From NCBI GenBank assembly GCA_964612185.1, contig CAZTCR010000001.1:1-64000 (forward strand): 64,000 nucleotides of DNA, written 5' to 3'. Shown piece by piece: positions 29,526 through 38,633 of this stretch. Origin of the DNA: UBA1447 sp964612185 (GTDB lineage Bacteria > Bacillota > Clostridia > Oscillospirales > Acutalibacteraceae). The notes under the pieces were generated by a model that saw only the letters and a list, made by a program, of their open reading frames with translations, was not told the origin of the DNA and made no database searches. A program made the translations under genes and the position numbers. How positions within the stretch are numbered: position 1 is the stretch's first letter; the number at the start of each line of letters is the position of its first letter.

Positions 29526-30897
29526 ACTTCTTCTCCGCATAATACTTGTCGAGGGTTTCGCTGTTCACGCGGTCAAGCATGTTGCGCGGCAGTATGGACA
29601 GGAGTTCCCACCCCAAATTGAGCGTATCCTCAATGGTCCGGTTGTCCGTATAGCCCTGGTTGAGGAACCGGCGCTCAAACTCGCGGCCGAACGCCATGGT
29701 CAGCCGGTCTTCTTCCGACAGCTCGTCTTCCCCGATAACGGAGGCGAGCGCTTTCGCGTCCTGCACCTTGGCGTAGGAGGAGAAAAGCTGGTTGGCCAGC
29801 ACGGCGTGGTCTTCCCGGGTGAACCCTTTGCCGATGCCGTCTTTCATGAGCCGTGAAAGGGAGGGGAGGATGCTGATGGGCGGGTAAATACCCGTCGCGT
29901 CCAGCGCCCGGTCGAGCACAATTTGCCCCTCGGTGATATAACCCGTCAAGTCGGGGATCGGGTGGGTGATGTCATCGTTTGGCATGGTTAAAATCGGTAT
30001 CTGCGTTACGGAGCCCTTTTTGCCGTCGATAATGCCCGCGCGCTCATACAGGGATGCCAGGTCCGAATACAGGTAACCGGGGAAGCCTTTTCTGCCGGGG
30101 ATTTCACCTTTTGAGGAACTGAACTCCCGCAGCGCTTCGGCGTAAGAGGACATGTCGGTCAAAATAACCAGAATATTCATCCCCAGGTCATATGCCAAAT
30201 ACTCCGCCGCGGTCAGCGCGCAGCGCGGCGTAATAATTCTTTCGATAATCGGGTCGTTGGAAAGGTTGAGGAACATGACGACCTTGCTCATGACATTGGA
30301 CTCTTCAAACGAGCGGCGGAAATAATCGGCCACATCGTTTTTAACGCCCATGGCCGCGAACACCACCGCAAAATCCTCGCCGTCCGCAATAGAGGCCTGC
30401 CGGACAATCTGCGCCGCGAGCTCGTTGTGCTTCATGCCGGAACCCGAGAAGATCGGCAGCTTCTGCCCCCTGATGAGGGTGGCCAGGGCGTCGATGGAGG
30501 ATATGCCGGTTTTGATATAGTTGCGGGGATAGATGCGGCGCACGGGGTTAATGGGCGCGCCGTTGATGTTGCGCCGGCAGACGGGGAATATCTCACCCAT
30601 GCCGTCAATCGGCCGGCCGAGGCCGTCAAATACCCTGCCGATAAGCTCCGGCGAAAGCGGCAGTTCCATGGGTTTACCGGCCAGCCGGGTCAGCGTGTTT
30701 TCCATGGAAACGCCCCTGGTGCCTTCAAAAACCTGCACGGTGATCCGCTTGCCGTCAATGCGGATGATGCGGCCGTGCCGTGTGGTGCCGTCAGCGAGTT
30801 TGAACTCCACCATCTCTTCATAGCTCGCGTCCTCGACATTGTCAAGCACCACAAGCGAACCGACAATCCGGTCCAACCCGGCATATTCGACTATCAT
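29524..30897 (-). CDS. atpB: V/A-type ATPase subunit B (non-catalytic nucleotide-site subunit)
   Basis: At 457 residues it has the family length. It has the beta-barrel N-terminus (MIVEYAGLDRIVGSLVVLDN), the Rossmann-like core with the degenerate P-loop of B subunits (IFSGSGMKHNELAAQI instead of a GxGKT loop), and the conserved RAGIIDGKKGSVTQIPILTMP and ITEGQIVLDR segments. It alternates with subunit A in the A3B3 head on the cytoplasmic side. The ATG follows GAGGATAC. It sits 40 bases after atpA and ends within a short purine repeat. Confidence 0.96.
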   Translation of the reverse strand: MIVEYAGLDRIVGSLVVLDNVEDASYEEMVEFKLADGTTRHGRIIRIDGKRITVQVFEGTRGVSMENTLTRLAGKPMELPLSPELIGRVFDGLGRPIDGMGEIFPVCRRNINGAPINPVRRIYPRNYIKTGISSIDALATLIRGQKLPIFSGSGMKHNELAAQIVRQASIADGEDFAVVFAAMGVKNDVADYFRRSFEESNVMSKVVMFLNLSNDPIIERIITPRCALTAAEYLAYDLGMNILVILTDMSSYAEALREFSSSKGEIPGRKGFPGYLYSDLASLYERAGIIDGKKGSVTQIPILTMPNDDITHPIPDLTGYITEGQIVLDRALDATGIYPPISILPSLSRLMKDGIGKGFTREDHAVLANQLFSSYAKVQDAKALASVIGEDELSEEDRLTMAFGREFERRFLNQGYTDNRTIEDTLNLGWELLSILPRNMLDRVNSETLDKYYAEKK

Positions 30898-30937
30898 GTA
30901 TCCTCAGTCCCTTCTGCGAGTGGCTAATGATTAGTGA

Positions 30938-32701
30938 TTATTTCGTCAGCGCCGCGAGCGCCCGGTTTGTCTGCGTGATGTATTCGTCGAGCAACGCCAA
31001 CCGGTCATTGGGCACATCATATTTCATCGCGATTAGCTTGTCAAAAAGCCCCAGCGCGGTGATTTTGGCTATCGGCACCTTTTGCGCCAACAGCTCCGCG
31101 GATTTGTTGTAAAGATGCAAAATGCAGCGCATCATTTTAAGCTGCTTTTCCAGCGGAACATAGGTGTCCGTGGGGTCCGTGGCGTTCTGCTGCAAAAACC
31201 CGACCCGGATGACGCGGGTGATTTCGATAATCAGCTTTTGCTCGTCGGGCAGCACATCCACACCGATGAGCTTGACGATTTCCATCAGCCCTTTTTCCTC
31301 CAGCAGCAAGGCGTAAATGTCGTTGCGGCATTGGATGAAATCGTCGCCGACATTTTCGCGGTACCATTCCGAAAGGTCAATAAAATATTCGCTGTAGCTT
31401 TCCGTCCAGTTGATGGCCGGAAAATGACGGGCATACGCAAGGGCTTTGTCCAGCGCCCAAAAGCAGCGGGTGAAGCGTTTGGTGTTTTGTGTTACCGGTT
31501 CCGAAAAATCGGAACCCTGCGGGGACACGGCGCCGATAACGGTTATCGAGCCTTCGCCGCCGGTCAGGGTGGTGAAATAACCCGCCCGTTCATAAAACTC
31601 CGAGAGCCGCGACGGCAGATAGGCGGGGAAGCCTTCATCCGCGGGCATTTCCTCCAGCCTGCCGGATATTTCGCGCAGAGCTTCCGCCCAGCGGGAGGTG
31701 GAGTCTGCCATGAGCGCTGTATGGTAACCCATATCGCGGTAATATTCGGCAATGGTGATGCCTGTGTAAATGGACGCTTCTCTGGCCGCGACGGGCATGT
31801 TGGATGTGTTGGCAATGAGCACCGTGCGGTCGGTGAGCGGCCGGCCCGTTTTCGGGTCGACAATCTCCGCAAATTCCGACAGCGCCTGCGTCATTTCATT
31901 GCCGCGCTCCCCGCAGCCGACATAGATGATAATGTCCGCGTCGCACCATTTTGCAAGCTGGTGCTGCGTGACCGTCTTACCCGTACCAAAGCCGCCGGGC
32001 ACCGCTGCCGCGCCGCCCTTGGCAACGGGGTACAGGGTGTCCATAATGCGCTGGCCCGTAATCAGCGGGCGGGTCAGGGGCAGCCTTTTATTCACCGGGC
32101 GCGGTGTCCGGATCGGCCAGCGCTGGCATAGCGTCAGCTCATGAAGCTGACCTTTGTTGTCTTTGACCTTTAAAATGACATCGTGAAGTTTATAGCTGCC
32201 GTCTTGCGCGCATTCAACCACTTCGCCGCTTAAATCGGGCGGCAGCATGAGCCGGTGCATCACCACGGGCGTTTCGGGGATTTGGGCGTAAAAATCGCCG
32301 CCCTTGAGTTTGTCGCCAACCTGAACGAGCAGCTTGGTTTCCCACAAAAAATCTTCATCAAGCGGAGGCGCGTTTACGCCGCGCGCGATAAAATCACCTG
32401 TTTTTTTGGCGACTTCGCGCAGCGGATTTTGGATACCGTCAAAAATATTCCGGAGTATGCCGGGGCCGAGTGTCGCGCACATGGGCCCGCCGGTCGAATA
32501 AACCGGCTGCCCCGGTTTGAGCCCCGAGGTGTCCTCATAAACCTGTATAATCGTGGCGTCGCTGCCGATGCCGATGACTTCACCCGCGAGCCTGCTTTCA
32601 CTTACATAAACCATTTCGAGCATGCCGAGGCCCGTTGCGCCTTTGATGGTGACAACCGGACCGTTGATGCCGAAAATACTGTTTTCGCTGCCCATACCCA
32701 T
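30938..32701 (-). CDS. atpA: V/A-type ATPase catalytic subunit A
   Basis: This 587-residue protein hydrolyses or makes ATP in the soluble head. The Walker A loop GGFGTGKT is at residues 236-243, and GCGERGNEM (about 262-270) carries the catalytic glutamate. The A-subunit-specific insertion (about 110-190, including GKLQ-type DLSGEVVECAQDGSY) is present, which separates it from F1 beta. Other family blocks are SRWAEALREISGRLEEMPADEGFPAYL and the C-terminal helical domain. Two ATGs are possible (32701 and 32695); either gives a normal N-terminus. Its neighbours are atpE upstream and atpB downstream. Confidence 0.97.
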   Translation of the reverse strand: MGMGSENSIFGINGPVVTIKGATGLGMLEMVYVSESRLAGEVIGIGSDATIIQVYEDTSGLKPGQPVYSTGGPMCATLGPGILRNIFDGIQNPLREVAKKTGDFIARGVNAPPLDEDFLWETKLLVQVGDKLKGGDFYAQIPETPVVMHRLMLPPDLSGEVVECAQDGSYKLHDVILKVKDNKGQLHELTLCQRWPIRTPRPVNKRLPLTRPLITGQRIMDTLYPVAKGGAAAVPGGFGTGKTVTQHQLAKWCDADIIIYVGCGERGNEMTQALSEFAEIVDPKTGRPLTDRTVLIANTSNMPVAAREASIYTGITIAEYYRDMGYHTALMADSTSRWAEALREISGRLEEMPADEGFPAYLPSRLSEFYERAGYFTTLTGGEGSITVIGAVSPQGSDFSEPVTQNTKRFTRCFWALDKALAYARHFPAINWTESYSEYFIDLSEWYRENVGDDFIQCRNDIYALLLEEKGLMEIVKLIGVDVLPDEQKLIIEITRVIRVGFLQQNATDPTDTYVPLEKQLKMMRCILHLYNKSAELLAQKVPIAKITALGLFDKLIAMKYDVPNDRLALLDEYITQTNRALAALTK

Positions 32702-32754
32702 AGTAAATCCCGTGTCCTTTCCGGGTTTATTCGCTTATAAAGTGATACCCGCGC

Positions 32755-33357
32755 CTAAAAAGCCTGAACCGACAAGCCCGAACGCTCATAAAAACCCTGC
32801 TTTTGCGCGGCCAGCCTGGTGTCAAGTGTATCATCCAAACGGATGCTGCTCGCGGTGCTGACGGCTTTGCACCCGCCGATGAGAATGCCATTGTCCGGTT
32901 CGACTTTGCTGTTTGAACCGGCTGCCTGCAGCAGGATTTGCTTATATTTCAAATCCCCGGTTTTTACAAAAACCGTCACCGGTTTTCCGCCGTATACGGC
33001 GGCTATTTTTTCGGCGCTCTTTTTAAGAAAAGCCTCGTAATCAGCTGATTTCGAAAACGCCTCTAATTTTTTCGCCACCGCCGCAAAAACGGCGCCGGTT
33101 ATTTCGCCGCGCTCGGCGGCCAGTTCATTGCGCAAGCCGGTTTCCAGCAGCGAGCGTGCCCGGTTCGCCTGTGCGAGCACATTGGCAGTCTCCGCCTTGA
33201 TGTAAGCCTCGCTGCGCTGCGCGGCCTCCTGCTCGGCCTTTTCCTGCTCAGCCCGGCGCACGGCGGCAATTTCCTGTTCAATTTCTTGCCGCCGCATCTC
33301 CAGGTTTTCGCTGATGGCGTTAAGAAACAGGGTTATTTTTTCATCAGAAGAACTCAT
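32755..33357 (-). CDS. atpE: V/A-type ATPase subunit E (peripheral stalk)
   Basis: A 200-residue protein with a highly charged helical N-terminal half (MRRQEIEQEIAAVRRAEQEK and onward) and a mixed C-terminal domain ending in LDTRLAAQKQGF. This is the expected layout of subunit E, which pairs with the H/G-type coiled coil to form the stator stalk. The ATG follows GAGGTGA. It lies between atpF and atpA. Sequence conservation in this family is low, so the call rests on both fold pattern and operon position. Confidence 0.88.
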   Translation of the reverse strand: MSSSDEKITLFLNAISENLEMRRQEIEQEIAAVRRAEQEKAEQEAAQRSEAYIKAETANVLAQANRARSLLETGLRNELAAERGEITGAVFAAVAKKLEAFSKSADYEAFLKKSAEKIAAVYGGKPVTVFVKTGDLKYKQILLQAAGSNSKVEPDNGILIGGCKAVSTASSIRLDDTLDTRLAAQKQGFYERSGLSVQAF

Positions 33358-33388
33358 GGTGTCACCTCATTGCATCGGCGATTGCCGG

Positions 33389-33694
33389 TTAAAGTTTTAT
33401 GCCGATGGCATCGCGGACATATTCGGCAATCGCGTTTGTCCCTTTGGCACCGTGCCGGTCGGGTATTTCGATAATCAACGGCCGTGGATGCTCCCTTTTG
33501 AGTTTGACAAGCAGACCGGGGCACATTTCCCCCAGCAGCTGCGTGACAAGCACGATACCGATGTCATCCCGCTTCAAAACACGCTCAAAAGCAGCTTCCA
33601 TCTCTTCGGCATTGCTGACCACCTCGCCCTCAATACCGGCAAGGCGCAAACCGACCTCGGTGTCTATGTTGTCGCTAATCAAATAAAAGCGCAT
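33389..33694 (-). CDS. atpF: V/A-type ATPase subunit F (central stalk regulator)
   Basis: At 101 residues it has the standard subunit F length. MRFYLISDNIDTEVGLRLAG matches the family opening (phi-I-D-D..TV.GFRLAG), and DDIGIVLVTQLLGEM with PLIIEIPD matches the central strands. Subunit F binds subunit D in the rotor and influences whether ATP is made or hydrolysed. The gene lies directly after the proteolipid gene, 16 bases past its stop, with a GAGGGTG site. Confidence 0.93.
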   Translation of the reverse strand: MRFYLISDNIDTEVGLRLAGIEGEVVSNAEEMEAAFERVLKRDDIGIVLVTQLLGEMCPGLLVKLKREHPRPLIIEIPDRHGAKGTNAIAEYVRDAIGIKL

Positions 33695-33710
33695 ACAGGC
33701 ACCCTCGTCA

Positions 33711-34175
33711 TTACAGCTTGTTGAGAATCAAAATGGAGATAACGACGCCGTACAGGGCGATGGATTCACCCAGCGCGACAAAAATCAGGGATTTGCCGAA
33801 ACTCTTCGGGTCTTCACTGGTCGCGGCGATAGCAGCGGGCGCGCCCGCCGCAACGGCAATACCCCCGCCGATACCCGCAAGCCCTGTTACGACAGCGGCG
33901 GCAAGCAGGCCAAGCCCGAGCGAATCCGATTTTTTGGCGGCAGGGGCTGCGGCTTCGCTTTGCGCGGCGGCAGGGTCGGTTGTTGTCCCGTTGGCGGCCG
34001 CTACCGTGAAGGTCAGGCACGAAACGAGTACCATGAGTACCGCAAAACCGGCCAGTTGTGAAAGCAGAATTTTTTTGCGGGGTTTGCCTTGTGCCTTTTT
34101 CTTGAAGGCGGAATAGACCAGAAACATTAATACTGCGGGCGGAACAACCGCCAGGGCGACATAAAGAGCGGACAT
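33711..34175 (-). CDS. atpK: V/A-type ATPase proteolipid subunit K, with two extra N-terminal membrane helices
   Basis: The ATG at 34175 is chosen because GGAGGT lies 8 bases before it; an upstream TTG at 34193 overlaps that site. The 154-residue protein has two N-terminal membrane helices (about 1-22 and 36-60), an Ala-rich linker (about 61-84), then a single c-type hairpin (about 86-118 and 128-152). The ion-binding carboxylate is Glu137 in VALGESIALYG. A short c-subunit with a carboxylate in its only hairpin resembles F/A-type synthases rather than double-hairpin V-type pumps. Ser138 and Tyr142 match two sodium ligands of known sodium rings, but the helix-1 Gln appears to be Gly, so the coupling ion is undecided. 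Similar N-terminally extended forms are, to my recollection, known in related Clostridia. Confidence 0.9.
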   Translation of the reverse strand: MSALYVALAVVPPAVLMFLVYSAFKKKAQGKPRKKILLSQLAGFAVLMVLVSCLTFTVAAANGTTTDPAAAQSEAAAPAAKKSDSLGLGLLAAAVVTGLAGIGGGIAVAAGAPAAIAATSEDPKSFGKSLIFVALGESIALYGVVISILILNKL

Positions 34176-34193
34176 GAAAAATACCTCCAACAA

Positions 34194-36113
34194 TCAATTC
34201 TTTTTATTTAAAACAGCCGGACCGGCTGCCGTGAACGGTCGTCCGTCGCCTTCCAGGAAGCGGCTGAACATTTCATAAAATTCGAGACGCAGAGCCTGGA
34301 TACCGGTTAACAGCCCCTCAAGGGCAATCACAAGGATATTGCCCAAAATGATGACAACAATGTTTTTATCGTTGGCCAGGGCAAAGACCACCATCATCAT
34401 ACCGGCATGCACCAAAACAAAGGCCCCGACGCGCAGGAACGAAACGGTGTTGCTTAAGTAGGAAAGCACATATTCGAGCATTTCGAACAGGTTCTGTAAA
34501 ATAAAATCGGTGATGCTTTCAACCTTTTCCTCATGACGCTTATCAATGATATTGATAAAAATATCTTTGTGAAAAAGCATCAGCCCGCTCACCGCCATAA
34601 CGGCTATCATCATCCCTTTCGGGACAAGAGCTTTCACGCCAAACAACCCCAGCGCCGCTAAAACACCGAACGAGTAAAAAAGAATGCCGGCGATGCCGTT
34701 GTTGCTGAACAGCGCTTCTCCGAAACGCTTTGTTTTGATGCAGGAGTATACATTGATGAGCATCGAGCACAGCACCAGGACAACCCCGATGCTGATGGAA
34801 TACAGCAGGATGGCGTTCACCGAATCCATGACACTCATCGGCTTTTCCGCAAGCCCGATTGCTTTGTACACGGGGTTCAAGGCGTCTTCAAACCCGAAGA
34901 CCGAGCCGAACAGAAAACCGAAAAACATCGAGGACAACCCGCAGGGAATCAGGATTTTCCCCAGCGGCATGGCTTTGAGTTTCCACATGAAAAAGCCGGC
35001 GATCATCAGCACCAACCCCTGCCCCATATCACCGAACATCATACCGAAAATCAGCGTGTAGGTGATGGCAACAAAAGCTGTGATATCCGTGCTGCCGTAA
35101 GACGGCAGGCCGTACATGGAAACAAAGTATTCAAACGGCCGTATAAAAAAATTGTTTTTAATTTTAACGGGGACGGACTTTACTTGTTTTTCCGCATCGC
35201 TGATTTCACAGTTGATGTCACGGAGTTTTGAAAGCCCCTCGTTGAACTTTTGCAGGTTGGCAACGGGCATCCAGCCGACATAATAAAACTGGCTGCCGCG
35301 GGTTGCCGCGTACCGGCGCATATCAAACGCCTCATTGAACCACTTCAGGCGGGAATATATTTCCGTGATTTTTTGGGCGTTGGCACTCCAGTAACCGGCC
35401 AGTTCTTTGTCCAGCTCGGCGATCTGCGCATTGAGAATATCCATGTTGATTTCCAGCTGGGCGATAATCTCGGTCGCTGTGCCCGCCGCGCCTGGGATAT
35501 GCAGCCGCTCAAAATACAGCAGTGAAAAAATCCGGTCAATTTCATCACTCTTATGCCGGGGGGCGAAATAAACCCCCCAGGTATTCACCTCATCCTCTGA
35601 ACTGGCAATAAAGAGCATATAGGGTTTATCGTTATAGGCGGCGAGTTTTGCATAGCTTTCCTTGGGCATATGACCGAACCGGACCTTAATAAATTCGCAG
35701 GCGAACAGCTCGTCCAGGCGTGCGTCAAAGTTTTTAAAGTGGCTGTATTGCTCGATTCCTTTTTTACACACTTCGCGCTGTTCGACAAGCAGCTTGCGGT
35801 CGCTGTGCAGGCGGGCAAGGTTGGTGCCGAACTCGCCGATGTACACGGTTGCCTGGGAATCAACAAAATCACCGGGATTAATCGCCTGTGGTTTCAGGGA
35901 TTCGCCCAGCACGCCGGCGAGCTCTTCGATTTTTTGAACTTTTGCCGCGTAGGGGTTTTCTTCGCTCAGCGGAAGAAAGCCCATCGTGGCGGATAAAAAG
36001 CCGCTCGCATTTTCGGGCTGGAATTCACCGCTCATATAACAAACTTCAATAAAACTGTCGAGCTTCTCAAGATTGCCGGCAGCCTTTATCAGTTTCATTT
36101 TCGTTATTGCCAA
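34194..36113 (-). CDS. atpI: V/A-type ATPase subunit I (membrane stator, a-subunit equivalent)
   Basis: This 639-residue protein has an N-terminal cytoplasmic half (about 1-330, coiled-coil rich; it links to the E/H stalks) and a C-terminal half with seven to eight membrane helices (about 335-610). The essential arginine that faces the proteolipid carboxylate is likely Arg609 in GIQALRLEFYEMF. The family block GMMFGDMGQGLVL is present. TTG at 36113 is the apparent start, behind AAAGGATG; an ATG at 36098 is an alternative. It lies between atpC and atpK. Confidence 0.95.
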   Translation of the reverse strand: MAITKMKLIKAAGNLEKLDSFIEVCYMSGEFQPENASGFLSATMGFLPLSEENPYAAKVQKIEELAGVLGESLKPQAINPGDFVDSQATVYIGEFGTNLARLHSDRKLLVEQREVCKKGIEQYSHFKNFDARLDELFACEFIKVRFGHMPKESYAKLAAYNDKPYMLFIASSEDEVNTWGVYFAPRHKSDEIDRIFSLLYFERLHIPGAAGTATEIIAQLEINMDILNAQIAELDKELAGYWSANAQKITEIYSRLKWFNEAFDMRRYAATRGSQFYYVGWMPVANLQKFNEGLSKLRDINCEISDAEKQVKSVPVKIKNNFFIRPFEYFVSMYGLPSYGSTDITAFVAITYTLIFGMMFGDMGQGLVLMIAGFFMWKLKAMPLGKILIPCGLSSMFFGFLFGSVFGFEDALNPVYKAIGLAEKPMSVMDSVNAILLYSISIGVVLVLCSMLINVYSCIKTKRFGEALFSNNGIAGILFYSFGVLAALGLFGVKALVPKGMMIAVMAVSGLMLFHKDIFINIIDKRHEEKVESITDFILQNLFEMLEYVLSYLSNTVSFLRVGAFVLVHAGMMMVVFALANDKNIVVIILGNILVIALEGLLTGIQALRLEFYEMFSRFLEGDGRPFTAAGPAVLNKKN

Positions 36114-36165
36114 AACACTTTCATCCTTTCACACCGGGCGCACACGCGAAGAGGCACCGGTGCCT

Positions 36166-37227
36166 TTATGAGGTTTGTATGCCGGCTTCGCCGATGAGCA
36201 TGGTCTTGATTCTGTCCGCAGGCACTTCGTAGCGGACGCCTTCGACAATATGCGTGATATTTTCGATTTCATTTTCCGCAAGGTAGATGTAGCAGAACAT
36301 GACAACAGTGGGGTCGGTTGAAAAACGAAAATATTTTTTACTCCAGTTGAAAAGAATTTTTTGGGTCGCAACCTCGACATACTCATAGTGGATTGTTTTC
36401 AGCTGGGCGGCGTAGGGTGTTTGTTCCAGGCTTTTTAGCATTTCCTCGGCGGTGGGGGCGTTAATGAGCATAGAGATCTGCTTTTCCGTAAAATTGCTGA
36501 TTTCCGGGATAATAAACTGCCGCAACAAGGGTTCATCCGCTTGAATCATTTTTTTAAGCCGGTACAGGTTATCGATCGCCCGCATATCCACTTGAATACG
36601 CAGCACATCCAGGAGACCCTGAAGGCGCTTGCCTTTAAAATCCTTGTTTGCAAGCTGCCACAGGCGTGTATAAAAAAACTTATAAAGTATTGCCTCAATG
36701 TCCAAAACACTGCGGCTGGTCAGCCGGAGCTGCTGAAAAGGCGCGAGCACCTGTTGGTACGCTGTGCCCGCAAGCGCGTCGAGCAACCCGCCAAAGGAGG
36801 TTACACCCGCCAGTTTGAACAAATCCAGACCCGTATGCTCATTAAAAAAAGCAGGCATCGAAAAAATATATTCCCCGGAGCGCCCGCTGTTGAGCAGGCG
36901 CACGCAGTTGAGAATCTGTGTGATATCGTTTTTAATCACAAAATACTGGTAAAAATCCTGCCCGATGGACATTTCATACCGGCATAAAGACGCGTACTGC
37001 AAAAACAACCGCTTTTTTAACAATTCTTCCAGCCGTCCCCTGTGTATGCTCAGCGCAGCGACGCCTTCCAGAATATCCGCATAGGCGGTACGGGTTTTCA
37101 GGTAGGAAGCAACCTCGCCCACACTGCGGCAACCGAGCAGGTCCGTGTAGTGCTGCTCGGTCAGCCTGCGGCCGTACATCGCCCTGGCCTTGGCGAGTAT
37201 TGCGTTTGAAGAAAAGGAAGACATCAT
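36166..37227 (-). CDS. atpC: V/A-type ATPase subunit C (d-type, central stalk socket)
   Basis: A 353-residue helical protein, close to the usual length. The N-terminus (SSNAILAKARAMYGRRLT) has the family's N...RA.....L block. The rest follows the threefold helical repeat pattern of V-type subunit C/d, which couples rotor shaft to proteolipid ring. Two ATGs stand in tandem (37227 and 37224) behind AGAAGGTAACC. It is the second gene of the operon, after the small coiled-coil subunit. Confidence 0.92.
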   Translation of the reverse strand: MMSSFSSNAILAKARAMYGRRLTEQHYTDLLGCRSVGEVASYLKTRTAYADILEGVAALSIHRGRLEELLKKRLFLQYASLCRYEMSIGQDFYQYFVIKNDITQILNCVRLLNSGRSGEYIFSMPAFFNEHTGLDLFKLAGVTSFGGLLDALAGTAYQQVLAPFQQLRLTSRSVLDIEAILYKFFYTRLWQLANKDFKGKRLQGLLDVLRIQVDMRAIDNLYRLKKMIQADEPLLRQFIIPEISNFTEKQISMLINAPTAEEMLKSLEQTPYAAQLKTIHYEYVEVATQKILFNWSKKYFRFSTDPTVVMFCYIYLAENEIENITHIVEGVRYEVPADRIKTMLIGEAGIQTS

Positions 37228-37308
37228 ACGGTTACCTTCTGCCTGCGGAGATGGGCTGAAAATGTAAATCTGCCTTGCTTCTTGCAGGAAGCATAGGCAG
37301 TTAAAGGG

Positions 37309-37617
37309 CTATTCAATGATTTGGCTGAAAATTTCGCTGACCCATTTTTCGCTGTTTTCGGTGTACATTGTTTTGAGTCTCACCCGTGCTGTTTCGTTTT
37401 TTTGCCGGAGGATTTTGGCTGTTTCTTCCGCTTTTTCAAGCTCTTTTTCACGCAGCGTGTCAACAATCTTGCGTGCTTGGGCGAGTTTTTCATCAATCAG
37501 CGAGGTTCTTACGGATGCCAGCTCTTCAAAGGCCTTTCTTTTGGCTTCCTCGGCCTCGTCTGCTTGTATGCGCGATTTTTTGTCCATATCCAGGATACTC
37601 TTGAGCATTTCGTTCAC
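37309..37617 (-). CDS. V/A-type ATPase H/G-like peripheral-stalk coiled coil
   Basis: A 102-residue, almost entirely charged, heptad-like helix (AEEAKRKAFEELASVRTSLI, then REKELEKAEETAKILRQKN). The position at the head of the operon and the coiled-coil form match the small stator subunit that pairs with subunit E (called H, G or NtpF in different species). The start is GTG at 37617, behind AGGGGTGAT; no in-frame ATG fits better. Sequence alone would not fix the family; context does. Confidence 0.82.
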   Translation of the reverse strand: MNEMLKSILDMDKKSRIQADEAEEAKRKAFEELASVRTSLIDEKLAQARKIVDTLREKELEKAEETAKILRQKNETARVRLKTMYTENSEKWVSEIFSQIIE

Positions 37618-37680
37618 AAAACATCACCCCTCGGAACGATGTAGAATCAATGAAGAACTGATTTCAAATGAATAGAACCA

Positions 37681-37708
37681 ATTATAGCACTATGTATAAA
37701 AAGCGCAA
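37681..37708 (-). promoter_or_regulatory. Promoter of the V/A-type ATPase operon
   Basis: On the - strand TTGCGC (37703-37708) and a perfect TATAAT (37681-37686) are 16 bases apart. The expected transcript start is near 37675, giving a leader of about 58 bases before the GTG start. This places the ATPase genes in their own unit although folK ends just upstream. Confidence 0.75.
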
Positions 37709-37726
37709 GTACTTTTTGGTAAAAAT

Positions 37727-38248
37727 TTACAATAAATTTGCAGATAATTCTGCCGGCAGTTTGATTTCCGCATCAAATCGTTCTACCCCCCGCCTGCCAA
37801 GCTCCTTTAGATGGGGACCGAAATACAAACCGGGCGCCCTGCCGGAGGGAAAAATGTCAAGCAGCGGTACCATGACGAAAGCTCTTTGCAAAATCTTCGG
37901 ATGGGGGAGTGTTAACTCAAAACTTTCACTGCGGACAGCTTCAAAAACCAGCAGATCAAGGTCGATAATTCTCGGCCCGTCTTTTTTAAGCCGCTTCCGC
38001 CCGAACGACGCCTCAATCCCGAGGCACGCGCCAAGCAAGGTCATCGGCGAAATTTCCGTTTCAAGCAGAATGTTCGCGTTGAGAAACTTCGGCTGGTCTT
38101 CCAACCCGACAGGGTCTGTTTCATAGATATGGGAGGCGGCGGACACCTTTGTATGGGGTAAAAGCGACAAGGCCTGCACCGCATGGTTGATATTCATCAG
38201 TCTGTCACCCATGTTCGTGCCGATTCCGATTACTGCTTCGCTGCTCAT
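37727..38248 (-). CDS. folK: 2-amino-4-hydroxy-6-hydroxymethyldihydropteridine diphosphokinase (HPPK)
   Basis: It transfers pyrophosphate from ATP to 6-hydroxymethyl-dihydropterin, the step before dihydropteroate synthase in folate synthesis. The 173-residue protein has the family length. Visible motifs are the N-terminal AVIGIGTNMGDRL, the DQPKFLNANILLET segment and the signature GPRIIDLDLLVF containing the two magnesium-binding aspartates. Its ATG overlaps the folB stop by four bases (ATGA), so translation is coupled. It is the last gene of the folate group. Confidence 0.96.
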   Translation of the reverse strand: MSSEAVIGIGTNMGDRLMNINHAVQALSLLPHTKVSAASHIYETDPVGLEDQPKFLNANILLETEISPMTLLGACLGIEASFGRKRLKKDGPRIIDLDLLVFEAVRSESFELTLPHPKILQRAFVMVPLLDIFPSGRAPGLYFGPHLKELGRRGVERFDAEIKLPAELSANLL

Positions 38249-38619
38249 TCTTTAACGGGGCTCCTTTTCAGTTCGATTTCCACTGCCGCGTACTTCAAAT
38301 CGGCGTTGACGGGCGCATTGGGCTTTTTGAGTGTAATCTTGACGCTGTCCAAGCCCCGGCATTCGTTGAGCAGGCCTTCCGCGACCCGCTGTGCCGCGCG
38401 TTCGATTAAATCGTTCTTTTCCGATGTCATCAACGCGCAGGCAAGTTTTATCATTTTTGCGTAACTGACCGTATCCTCGATCCGGTCGCTCAGGCAGGCG
38501 GCACTGAGGTCGGCTTGCGCCTCAATGTCCAGTTCGAAAATCTGGCCGTCTTCCTTTTCTTCGGGATTAACGCCGTGCCACGCGTAAACCCGGAGACCTT
38601 TTATTATAATTTTACCCAA
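38245..38619 (-). CDS. folB: Dihydroneopterin aldolase
   Basis: It cleaves dihydroneopterin to 6-hydroxymethyl-dihydropterin and glycolaldehyde. The 124-residue protein has IIIKGLRVYAWHGVNPEEK, matching the family's HGV.PEE block, and a mid-protein DRIEDTVSYAKM matching the conserved .TVDY..V motif. It starts at TTG 38619, eight bases after AAGGAGAG; the next ATG would remove the conserved N-terminus. It sits between folP and folK, overlapping folK by four bases. Confidence 0.95.
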   Translation of the reverse strand: MGKIIIKGLRVYAWHGVNPEEKEDGQIFELDIEAQADLSAACLSDRIEDTVSYAKMIKLACALMTSEKNDLIERAAQRVAEGLLNECRGLDSVKITLKKPNAPVNADLKYAAVEIELKRSPVKE

Positions 38620-38633
38620 AAGAAATCTCTCCT

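Noticed and set aside
31082..32131. Long + strand open frame opposite atpA
   Set aside because: It lies wholly within the well-supported catalytic subunit gene and shows the composition of a GC-rich codon shadow, with no recognisable domain.
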